From CAYSYY01 sp964576115 [NCBI: uncultured Gemmatimonadota bacterium] (lineage in GTDB: Bacteria; Blakebacterota; Blakebacteria; Blakebacterales): DNA of 23,059 nt. Position numbers and translations under genes: made by a program. Where the stretch lies: contig CAZNUA010000005.1 in assembly GCA_964576115.1 (NCBI GenBank), positions 106,157-129,215 of the forward strand, given 5' to 3'. The notes beneath the pieces were generated by a model. It saw nothing but the letters and a program-made list of their open reading frames with translations. It did not search any database and was not told the origin of the DNA. Of this stretch, positions 16,550-23,059 are shown piece after piece; within the stretch, counting starts at the first letter, position 1; each line of letters starts with the position of its first letter.

Positions 16550-19477
16550 ATGACGGGACAGACAATCACCCGGTGGGATTCGGGGCACAGGGTACGGGGG
16601 GCCGGATCGATACTCCGGACCATCCTGCCCCTGCTGGTGGTCGTGGGGTGCGGACTTGGGGCTTTCCCGCAGACGGTCGAGGCCCAGTACGCCGTCTTCG
16701 GTCGGAACAAGGTCCAGTACGACAAGTTCAACTGGCGCGTTCTCAATACACCGCACTTCGATATTTATTACTACGAGGGCAACGAAGAGGCCGCTCTGGA
16801 CGCCGGCCGGATAGCGGAACGTTCCTACGACTACCTGAGTCATATTCTGCAGGTGCAGTTCGAGGATCCGGTACCGCTGATCCTGTATGCCGACCATCAG
16901 GATTTCCGCCAGACCAACGCCGTGACCGGTGCCGCCGAGGGCGTGCAGGGGGTCACCGAATCGCTCAAGAACCGGGTTGTCCTGCCCATGCTCACCTCCA
17001 TGGAGGAATTCACCCACGTGCTCACGCACGAAATGGTGCACGCCTTCCAGCTCGAAATCATGGGTGTGGGCGGACCGGCCAATCCGATGATGTGGCAACC
17101 GCCGCTCTGGATGCTGGAAGGGATGGCCGAATACCTCTCGCTCGGCATGGATCCGCTGACCCGGGTCTGGCTGCGCGACCTGGTCAAGCGGGACGAGTTT
17201 CTGACCCTGGAAGAGTTCGAAACGATTCAGGACCAGCGGGTATACCGTCTGGGGGCCGGCCTCTACTATTTCCTCGGCGAGCGGTACGGACTGGAATCGA
17301 TCCGACGCTTCTTCAAGGAAACGGTGCGTACCCGGAACTGGTCCCTGGCGCTGCAGACGGTCTACAGCATGAATCCCCAGCAGATCTCCGAAGAGTGGAA
17401 AACCTTCATCCTGCGCGAGCACTCCGACATCGCGGCTCAACAGACCACGGCCGATTCGATCGCGACCCGGCTCATCGCTCACGAAGGCCTGGTCTACACC
17501 CTGAACATGACGCCGGCCATCAGTCCCGACGGCGAACGGATCGCCTTCATCGCCAACAAGGATCTGCGTGACGCGGTGTATGTCGCCAGCACCGAGACCG
17601 GCCGGACCCGGCGGGCGTTGGCTTCGGGGGGACGGACCTCCTCGCTCGAAATGATCGACTTCTTCGAATCCACCATGTCCTGGACCGCCGATGGTTCGGT
17701 TCTTGCCTTCGTCTCCTCGGGAGGGGCCGAGGATGTGATCCACCTGGTCGAGCCCGAAGGCGGAAAGACGATCACCCAGCTCCGCTATCCCGACATGACG
17801 GTCATTTCGGCGGCTCTGAGTCCCGACGGCACCCAGGTGGTCTTCAGTGGTCAGCGCCGGGGGGGACGAGATCTCTACGTCGCCTCGACCGACGGGGGCG
17901 CCCCCCGCCAGCTGACCGATGACATCTATGCCTATCTGCATCCGGCCTGGTCGCCCGACGGCACGCGCATCGCCGTGGCGACCGACCGCGGAGCGCCCAC
18001 CAATGCCGCCGACCTCGATTTCCGGGGCTACCGGCTGGCGCTGGTCGACCCCGCTACCGGAGAGGTCGAGATCCTGACCGGCGGTTCGTGGCACGACATC
18101 AATCCCGTCTGGAGCCCCGAAGGCGACGCACTGGCTTTCGTGAGCGACCGTTCGGGGGTGCCGCAGATCTTCCTCTACGACCTGAATGCCCGGACGATCC
18201 GTAAGGTCACCAACCTGGCCACGGGGGTGACGGGGATCACCGCCTCTTCGCCGGCCATCTCCTGGTCGCAGCAGTCGGGGAAGGTGGCTTTTTCGAACTT
18301 CCGGGAAATGGGTTGGGATATCTACGTCATGCCCGATCCGCGTTCGGCCGACGTCCCGACCGTCGCCCAGCAGCCCGACGCGGATGCCGAACCGCATGAA
18401 CCGGTCTGGGCCGGTTTCCGGCTCGGTGACGTTCGTACCTTCGAGGACGAGCGCTACGGTATGCGCCTGCAGACCGACTACATCTTCGGCGGGGGAGCCT
18501 TCGCCACCGGAGTGGGTGTCATCGGCGATTTTGCGGTCGGTTTCAGCGACATGCTCGGCAACCACAACATCTACATGCAGGCTTCCCTCTACGGTTCGAT
18601 CGCCCGATCCAACCTGCAGGCGACGTACGTGAACATGAACCGGCGTCTGAACTGGGGCGTCAGCCTCTACCAGATGGCCACCGCCTACGGCGGGTACTAC
18701 ACCAGCTTCACCGCCACAACCTATCTGAGCCAGGTCTACCGGGGGGCCAGCCTGCTCGGCTACTACCCGCTGAACCTTTTCGACCGGATCGAAGCCAACA
18801 TCGGCTACATGGGGATGCAGCAGGATATCGTCTCTTCAGACTTCTTCGGTCGCCAGCGTGTCAACGACGAGCTGGGACGGTACGGCTGGTTCGAGGCCGG
18901 CCTGGGTTACGTCCATGACTCCTCGCTCTACTTTCTCGCCGGACCGATCGGTGGGATGCGCTCGCGCCTGTATCTTTCTCATACCGTCGGCGACCTCGAC
19001 GGGACGACCGCCCTGGCTGACGTGCGCGGCTACCTGACCCTGAATCACCGGGGTGCTGTTGCGGTGCGGACCTATGCCGGGCATCAGATCGGCGATGTTC
19101 TGATGCCCTTCTACCTCGGCGGTCCCTTCACCGTGCACGGCACTTCGTACTCCCAGATGAGCGGCACCAGTTTCGCGATCCAGAATCTCGAACTGAGATA
19201 TCCGCTGCTGCCGTGGCTGCCGCTGCAGTGGGATTTACTGACCGGGGCTCTCTTCGCCGATGTGGGCGCGGTCTGGGATTCGAACGCACTCCCGTCCTGG
19301 ATCGACGATCTGAACACCGGGGATTACATCCGCAACAGCATCATCGGTGCCGTCGGCGGCGGGATCAGGGCCAACCTCGGTTGGCTGGCACTCTTCCTCG
19401 ATTACTCCATCCCGACAGATTTCCAGGGGCGGTGGGGCAGCGGGCGCTTCCAGTTCGCACTCGGTCAGATCTTTTGA
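16550..19477 (+). CDS. Secreted metallopeptidase / TolB-like propeller / outer-membrane barrel fusion
   Basis: A 975-residue exported protein with three modules. A signal peptide covers about residues 1-45, cleaved after VEA (VVGC at 31-34 is a weaker lipobox). Residues 46-300 form a peptidase MA-like gluzincin: HEMVH (160-164) and the downstream Glu190 in WMLEGMAEY supply the zinc ligands. Residues 313-595 hold six PD40-type blades (ISPDGERIAF, WTADGSVLAF, LSPDGTQVVF, WSPDGTRIAV, WSPEGDALAF, and a diverged sixth), so a six-bladed TolB-like propeller. After a linker (597-635), residues 636-975 look like a barrel (YGMRLQTDYIFGGG, FSDMLGNHNIY) ending in Phe, the outer-membrane assembly signal. 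The GAGGTG at 16536 supports ATG 16550. Homologous architectures are often labelled BamA/TamA-like or TolB-like; the real function is unknown. It is followed by a terminator, so it is probably monocistronic. Confidence 0.88.
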   Translation: MTGQTITRWDSGHRVRGAGSILRTILPLLVVVGCGLGAFPQTVEAQYAVFGRNKVQYDKFNWRVLNTPHFDIYYYEGNEEAALDAGRIAERSYDYLSHILQVQFEDPVPLILYADHQDFRQTNAVTGAAEGVQGVTESLKNRVVLPMLTSMEEFTHVLTHEMVHAFQLEIMGVGGPANPMMWQPPLWMLEGMAEYLSLGMDPLTRVWLRDLVKRDEFLTLEEFETIQDQRVYRLGAGLYYFLGERYGLESIRRFFKETVRTRNWSLALQTVYSMNPQQISEEWKTFILREHSDIAAQQTTADSIATRLIAHEGLVYTLNMTPAISPDGERIAFIANKDLRDAVYVASTETGRTRRALASGGRTSSLEMIDFFESTMSWTADGSVLAFVSSGGAEDVIHLVEPEGGKTITQLRYPDMTVISAALSPDGTQVVFSGQRRGGRDLYVASTDGGAPRQLTDDIYAYLHPAWSPDGTRIAVATDRGAPTNAADLDFRGYRLALVDPATGEVEILTGGSWHDINPVWSPEGDALAFVSDRSGVPQIFLYDLNARTIRKVTNLATGVTGITASSPAISWSQQSGKVAFSNFREMGWDIYVMPDPRSADVPTVAQQPDADAEPHEPVWAGFRLGDVRTFEDERYGMRLQTDYIFGGGAFATGVGVIGDFAVGFSDMLGNHNIYMQASLYGSIARSNLQATYVNMNRRLNWGVSLYQMATAYGGYYTSFTATTYLSQVYRGASLLGYYPLNLFDRIEANIGYMGMQQDIVSSDFFGRQRVNDELGRYGWFEAGLGYVHDSSLYFLAGPIGGMRSRLYLSHTVGDLDGTTALADVRGYLTLNHRGAVAVRTYAGHQIGDVLMPFYLGGPFTVHGTSYSQMSGTSFAIQNLELRYPLLPWLPLQWDLLTGALFADVGAVWDSNALPSWIDDLNTGDYIRNSIIGAVGGGIRANLGWLALFLDYSIPTDFQGRWGSGRFQFALGQIF

Positions 19478-19507
19478 CCTGAACCGCTCCCCGCGGGTGT
19501 TTGCGGC

Positions 19508-19538
19508 AACGGCCGGCCCTTCACGAGCCGGCCGTTTT
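19508..19538 (+). terminator. Rho-independent terminator after the peptidase-barrel gene
   Basis: A perfect 10-bp stem, AACGGCCGGC (19508-19517) with GCCGGCCGTT (19527-19536), encloses a 9-base loop; the T-run 19535-19538 overlaps the end of the stem. It lies 31 bases after the stop and 61 bases before the next start. The T-run is short, but the GC-rich stem is strong. Confidence 0.75.
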
Positions 19539-19561
19539 CGCTGCCCCGTGCATGACGTGTG

Positions 19562-19590
19562 TGGCACTCTGTCACTTCTCTGACTATCTT
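19562..19590 (+). promoter_or_regulatory. Candidate promoter with near-leaderless transcript for pcnB
   Basis: TGGCAC (19562-19567) and TATCTT (19585-19590) are 17 bp apart. Transcription from this -10 would start around 19597, two bases before ATG 19599. No Shine-Dalgarno-like sequence is seen in the 20 bases before the ATG. The -35 is weak, so this is tentative. Confidence 0.3.
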
Positions 19591-19598
19591 ACATCTCT

Positions 19599-21767
19599 AT
19601 GACAGAGAATAAGACGCGTAACTCGCGATCAGGTAAGGGGTTACTTGCGCGGTTGCTGGGCCTTGGGCACGATCCCCGCCTGGCAGAGCCGCTCGTCATC
19701 CCCCGGGCTGAACATACCATCTCCCGCAAGGATATGAAGGAGGAGGCCCTCAAGGTCCTCTACCGCCTTCATAACTCCGGGCACATGGCTTACCTCGTCG
19801 GTGGAGCCGTCCGCGATCTATTGCTGGGACGTACCCCGAAGGATTACGATGTCGCCACCGACGCACGCCCCGACCAGATCAGGAAGCTCTTCGTCAACAG
19901 TCGTCTGATCGGACGCCGCTTCCGGCTTGCCCATGTCTTTTTCAGGGGCGGGACGACGATCGAGGTCTCCACCTTCAGGCGCAGTCCCGAACCGCCCGGG
20001 AACGGCGAGGAGGAAGCGGTCGACAGCAACGGCGAACCCGACCTGTTGATTCGTGAGGACAATACCTGGGGGAGTCCCCAGCAGGATGCCTACCGGCGCG
20101 ATTTCACCATCAACGCTCTCTTCTACAACATCGCCGATTTCTCGGTCATCGATTACGTGGGCGGGCTCGGCGACCTGAAAGAGGGACTCATCCGCACCAT
20201 CGGGGAACCCGGTGTCCGCTTCCGGGAAGATCCGGTCCGGATGATCAGGGCGATCGAATATGCGGCCCGCCTCGATTTTACCATGATCCCCGAGATCGGG
20301 CGGGCGATCCGACGCTATCGCAAGGAACTGCGTAAAGCCTCCGATGCCCGGGTCGCCGACGAACTTCTGAATCTTCTGCGCAGCGGTGCCGCCGAACCCG
20401 CCTTCCGGCAGTTATGGCAGCACGGCCTGCTCGATATCCTTCATCCCGCCCTGCATACCGCGCTCAACGGCGAAGAGGGGGAGCGCTTTTTCCACGAGCT
20501 GACCCAGATCGACCGCTGGCGGGAAGAGGGCAAACAGCTCGACGACACCGTCCTCTGGGCGGTCCTGATCTCTCCTCCTCTGCGTCTGAAGGTCGCCACC
20601 GCCGAATCGCGCAAGGGCGGTCGGTTGAGCAAGGGCGAACTGCTCGAACTGATCGAAGCGGTTCTGGCCGAAGGCCAGACCCTGTACCGCATTCCCAACC
20701 GGCGCCGTCACCAGATGGGGCAGGCCCTGCTGGCCGTGGTCAAGTTGCGCCGGCGGCCCGGGCGGCAGCGGGGACAACGCTCCCTGATCGATCGGGCTTA
20801 TTTCCCCGACGCTCTGACGCTCTTTGAACTCGAGGTCGAAACGACCGGCAAGTACCGGAACGTTCTCGGCGAGTGGCGTGAACTGGCAGCCAGCAGTCGT
20901 TCGGGTCGACGGGGAGGGCGGCGTTCGGCAGAGCGGCCGCGGGATGATGAAAAACGAGATGACAGCCGCCGGCGGCGCGGTTCGGGTAAAGGCCGGAGAA
21001 GCGACGGCGGCCGGAGGCGGAAAAGCGGTGAAGACCGCAAGGATGACCGGGGCCGGGATCGCCGGGACGATGGCGGACGCAAAGACAGCCGCGACCGTGA
21101 ACGGGAACGCCGGGACGAAGGCGGACGCAAAGACAGCCGCGACCGTGAACGGGAACGCCAGACCAGTGGCGGGCGGGAAGAGAGCCGGGAACGGGAACGC
21201 CAGAGCGGTGGCGGACGGGAAGAAAGCCGGGGTCGGGAACGTGAACACCGGGACGATGGCGGACGCAAAGAGAGCCGAGGCCGGGAACGGGAACGGGAAC
21301 AGGAACGGTCTCGCTCCGATGCCGCCCCCCCGGACACGGGCACGCCCCCGGAACCCGATTCGACCGTATCCCCTCCTGCGACCGAGCCGGCAGCCGCGCC
21401 CCCGGACACGGGTACGCCCTCCGGACCTGATCGGACCGTATCCCCCCCTGCGACCGAACCGGTAGCCGCGCTCCCGGCAGACGAGATCGAGCACGGTCGT
21501 TCGACCCGCGACAACCGCACCTGGGCGGGTGTGGCCGGGCAGCAGAGTGCGATGGTCAGGGACATGAAGAAGGCCATCGACTCGGGTGAGATGGCCCCCC
21601 TGCCCGAAGGGGAGATCCCCTATGCCGTCCCGGGCCGGTCGGTGAAGGACACCTCCCGTGACTGGGAGGAGAATGTCGGCCGGTCGGATGAGATGGCGGC
21701 CGACGATTCGGTACCCGAGGAGAAGAAATGGGGTCGGGGGCGACGCCCCAGTCCGCCCCGCCTCTGA
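19599..21767 (+). CDS. pcnB: Poly(A) polymerase with long repetitive C-terminal tail
   Basis: PcnB adds A-tails to RNA 3' ends and so promotes decay. Residues 40-430 form the class II nucleotidyltransferase core: LVGGAVRDLLLG (66-77), catalytic Asp82 and Asp84 in KDYDVATDA, LIGRRFRLAHV (103-113, the signature separating poly(A) polymerases from CCA-adding enzymes), RRDFTINALFYN (166-177) and RFREDPVRMIRAIEYAARLDF (207-227). Residues 435-722 are a low-complexity extension: an Arg/Asp/Glu/Gly-rich stretch with 16-residue repeats (435-574), a Pro/Thr-rich duplicated 24-mer (575-623), and a mixed end. The core matches E. coli PcnB in length (about 435-465); the tail is extra. It could bind RNA or partners such as RNase E, but this is inference. 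The gene converges with the aminopeptidase gene 3 bp away. Confidence 0.92.
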   Translation: MTENKTRNSRSGKGLLARLLGLGHDPRLAEPLVIPRAEHTISRKDMKEEALKVLYRLHNSGHMAYLVGGAVRDLLLGRTPKDYDVATDARPDQIRKLFVNSRLIGRRFRLAHVFFRGGTTIEVSTFRRSPEPPGNGEEEAVDSNGEPDLLIREDNTWGSPQQDAYRRDFTINALFYNIADFSVIDYVGGLGDLKEGLIRTIGEPGVRFREDPVRMIRAIEYAARLDFTMIPEIGRAIRRYRKELRKASDARVADELLNLLRSGAAEPAFRQLWQHGLLDILHPALHTALNGEEGERFFHELTQIDRWREEGKQLDDTVLWAVLISPPLRLKVATAESRKGGRLSKGELLELIEAVLAEGQTLYRIPNRRRHQMGQALLAVVKLRRRPGRQRGQRSLIDRAYFPDALTLFELEVETTGKYRNVLGEWRELAASSRSGRRGGRRSAERPRDDEKRDDSRRRRGSGKGRRSDGGRRRKSGEDRKDDRGRDRRDDGGRKDSRDRERERRDEGGRKDSRDRERERQTSGGREESRERERQSGGGREESRGREREHRDDGGRKESRGREREREQERSRSDAAPPDTGTPPEPDSTVSPPATEPAAAPPDTGTPSGPDRTVSPPATEPVAALPADEIEHGRSTRDNRTWAGVAGQQSAMVRDMKKAIDSGEMAPLPEGEIPYAVPGRSVKDTSRDWEENVGRSDEMAADDSVPEEKKWGRGRRPSPPRL
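21063..21308 (+). repeat. Imperfect tandem repeat (48-bp unit) inside pcnB
   Basis: Units begin at 21063, 21111, 21159 (a 42-bp copy), 21201 and 21249 (extended). The first two are nearly identical at base level. They encode RDDGGRKDSRDRERER, RDEGGRKDSRDRERER, QTSGGREESRERER, QSGGGREESRGREREH and RDDGGRKESRGRERER. All lengths are multiples of three, so copy-number change would keep the frame. Confidence 0.9.
21324..21467 (+). repeat. 72-bp imperfect tandem duplication inside pcnB
   Basis: Copies at 21324-21395 and 21396-21467 each encode a 24-residue Pro/Thr-rich unit starting APPDTGTP and containing TVSPPATEP. They differ at several bases, more than the first two 48-bp units, so the duplication is older. 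It probably forms an extended linker. Confidence 0.85.
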
Positions 21768-21770
21768 GAC

Positions 21771-23059
21771 TCAGTCCTGACGCAGGGCCAGCGTTACAAA
21801 CGTGCGTACACCGAAAGCCGTGGGTCCGATGCCGATCCACGGCTTCTCTTTCTTGTGCCATTCGGTGCCGGCGATGTCGAGGTGCACCCACGGTACCTCG
21901 CCGACGAACTTTTCGAGCAGCTTGGCGGCGGTAACGGCGCCGGGGTGATCCTTGCCGGTGTTCCTCACGTCGGCGATATCCGATTGCACCAGCTCGTCGT
22001 ACTCCGGGTCCATCGGCAGCTGCCAGACTTTCTCGCCCCGGGCCAGAGCAACCTCGCGAACGGTATCGGCCCAGGTCTGGTCATTCGACATCAGTCCGGC
22101 ATAGACGTGTCCCAGAGAGACGACGCACGACCCGGTGAGGGTGGCGATATCCACGATCGCGGCCGGTTTCTGTTTCACCGCCCAGGCCAGGGCGTCGGCC
22201 AGGATGAGTCGACCCTCGGCGTCGGTATTGAGGATCTCGATGGTCGTGCCGCTGAAGGTCCTGATTACGTCGCCGGGGCGGGTGGCGGTGCCCGAGGGCA
22301 TGTTCTCACAGGTCGGCACGATACCGAGCACCGGGCGGGCGGGTTTGAGCCGGCCGATCGCGCTCATGGCTCCGATGACCGCCGCGGCCCCGGCCATATC
22401 GGCCTTCATCTCCTCCATCCCTTTGCCCGGTTTGATCGAGATGCCACCCGAGTCGAACGTGATGCCCTTGCCGACCAGAGCCAGGGGTGCCCGGCGGGAG
22501 CGTGCGCCGGGGGGTGTGTAGCGCATGACGATGAAGCGCGGTGGTTTGGCGCTGCCGGCCGTGACCGCCAGCAGTCCGCCGAAACCGTGTTCCTCGATCT
22601 GCTTGCGGTTCCAGACGGTGACTCCCAATTCGGCCTCCCGGCCGGCCCGACGGGCTTCGGTGGCCAGCCGGGCGGGAGTCATGAGATTGCCCGGCTCGTT
22701 GACGAGGCGGCGGGTCAGGATCATCGCTTCGGCCACGATCTCGCCGCGCTCGGCGGCGGTTCGCAGGGTCCGGGTAACCGGGCCCGAGAAAAGAAGGGTC
22801 AGGGCCGTAAAGGGGCCGCGGTACGGGTCTTTCGACGTCTTCGTGCCGGTCCGGTGAGCACCGATTCCCCCCGGTCCGATCAGAAATCCCTCCACTCCGG
22901 CCTGGACGGCGTCGGCGCTGTGCAGGGTCTCGGGCACGATGACCCCGACGCGCTTCGTGTCAGTGCGGGCCAGGGCCCGGGCGGCGGTCCCGCAGAGCCG
23001 GCGCAGCGACTCGGTCGAGGCCTTTTCGGCCGGACCGAGACCCACGATCAGGAGCTTGC
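21771..23059 (-). CDS. pepA: Leucyl aminopeptidase (M17), N-terminus outside window
   Basis: PepA is a cytosolic hexameric di-metal aminopeptidase. About 429 residues are visible; the frame runs through the right edge with in-frame codons KLLIV before the GTG at 23045, so that GTG is not a reliable start and the N-terminal domain is cut. The catalytic domain carries LVGKGITFDSGGISIKP, MKADMAGAAAV and the PROSITE-type signature NTDAEGRLILADAL, supplying the Lys, Asp and Glu metal ligands and the active-site Arg. The C-terminal WVHLDIAGT-W and GPTAFGVRT are also canonical. Some family members act as DNA-binding regulators, which cannot be judged here. It converges with pcnB. Confidence 0.95.
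   Translation of the reverse strand, partial: KLLIVGLGPAEKASTESLRRLCGTAARALARTDTKRVGVIVPETLHSADAVQAGVEGFLIGPGGIGAHRTGTKTSKDPYRGPFTALTLLFSGPVTRTLRTAAERGEIVAEAMILTRRLVNEPGNLMTPARLATEARRAGREAELGVTVWNRKQIEEHGFGGLLAVTAGSAKPPRFIVMRYTPPGARSRRAPLALVGKGITFDSGGISIKPGKGMEEMKADMAGAAAVIGAMSAIGRLKPARPVLGIVPTCENMPSGTATRPGDVIRTFSGTTIEILNTDAEGRLILADALAWAVKQKPAAIVDIATLTGSCVVSLGHVYAGLMSNDQTWADTVREVALARGEKVWQLPMDPEYDELVQSDIADVRNTGKDHPGAVTAAKLLEKFVGEVPWVHLDIAGTEWHKKEKPWIGIGPTAFGVRTFVTLALRQD

Noticed and set aside
16340-18565. Long open frame of about 740 codons on the - strand opposite the peptidase-barrel gene
   Set aside because: It is a shadow of GC-rich codon bias: the + strand frame has a signal peptide, zinc motif, propeller blades and a ribosome binding site, whereas the - strand translation shows no recognisable domain. 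Similar shadows opposite accC, gcvPB and the lipoprotein were also dropped.
19562-19577. TGGCAC as a sigma-54 (-24) element
   Set aside because: The required GC at -12 (TTGC-type) is missing at the correct distance (the sequence reads TCACTT).
21063-21308. CRISPR-like regular repeats
   Set aside because: The repeats are directly abutting with no unique spacers, and they lie in frame within pcnB.

Overview
The window is GC-rich, almost wholly coding bacterial chromosome (only one gap without a gene exceeds 300 bp). It looks like a Gram-negative with an outer membrane: there is a lipoprotein with a C-terminal-to-signal Cys, a secreted protein ending in an outer-membrane-type barrel with terminal Phe, a DAP-pathway enzyme and a type IV pilus retraction-type ATPase. 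Several features recall the FCB group and neighbouring candidate phyla (Gemmatimonadota, Krumholzibacteriota, Latescibacterota, Eisenbacteria-like): an Ig-like lipoprotein whose mature start resembles a C-A-x-x-G-x-P-x-G-G-P motif, a peptidase/TolB-propeller/barrel fusion, and split GcvPA/GcvPB. This placement is inference; no rRNA or tRNA is present to anchor it.

Region 1 (1-11464, all + strand) is a run of eleven tightly packed genes: the end of an acidic TPR-like protein, an M24 aminopeptidase, elongation factor P, biotin carboxyl carrier protein (accB), a PilT/PilU-type ATPase, biotin carboxylase (accC), then gcvH, gcvPA, gcvPB, an Ig-like lipoprotein and dapF. Gaps run from 4- to 13-base overlaps up to 82 bp, so it may be one or two long transcription units. 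The peptidase-efp-accB-accC order is a known bacterial neighbourhood; the PilT-like gene between accB and accC is not part of it.

Region 2 (11468-13746, - strand) is a compact three-gene operon: a stand-alone cyclic-nucleotide-binding-domain protein followed by two paralogous MinD/Mrp-type P-loop ATPases, each with an inserted two-cluster ferredoxin domain. The second ATPase has a His where one cluster Cys is expected. This is the least understood cluster in the window.

Region 3 (13747-16236) holds a CBS-less GuaB3-type IMP dehydrogenase-like gene with a plausible promoter, a metallo-beta-lactamase-fold RNase Z-like hydrolase directly behind it, and on the opposite strand rpsT (ribosomal protein S20).

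Region 4 (16237-23059) starts with a 313-bp divergent intergenic region, then a 975-residue secreted protein combining a gluzincin metallopeptidase, a six-bladed TolB-like propeller and a barrel, a clear rho-independent terminator, a poly(A) polymerase gene (pcnB) with a roughly 290-residue repetitive Arg/Asp/Glu- and Pro-rich tail, and, convergent with it, the C-terminal part of a leucyl aminopeptidase cut by the right edge. No mobile elements, CRISPR arrays or RNA genes were seen. Most of the content is housekeeping; the unusual elements are the Fe-S ATPase operon, the three-module outer-membrane protein, the PcnB tail and the acc operon insertion.
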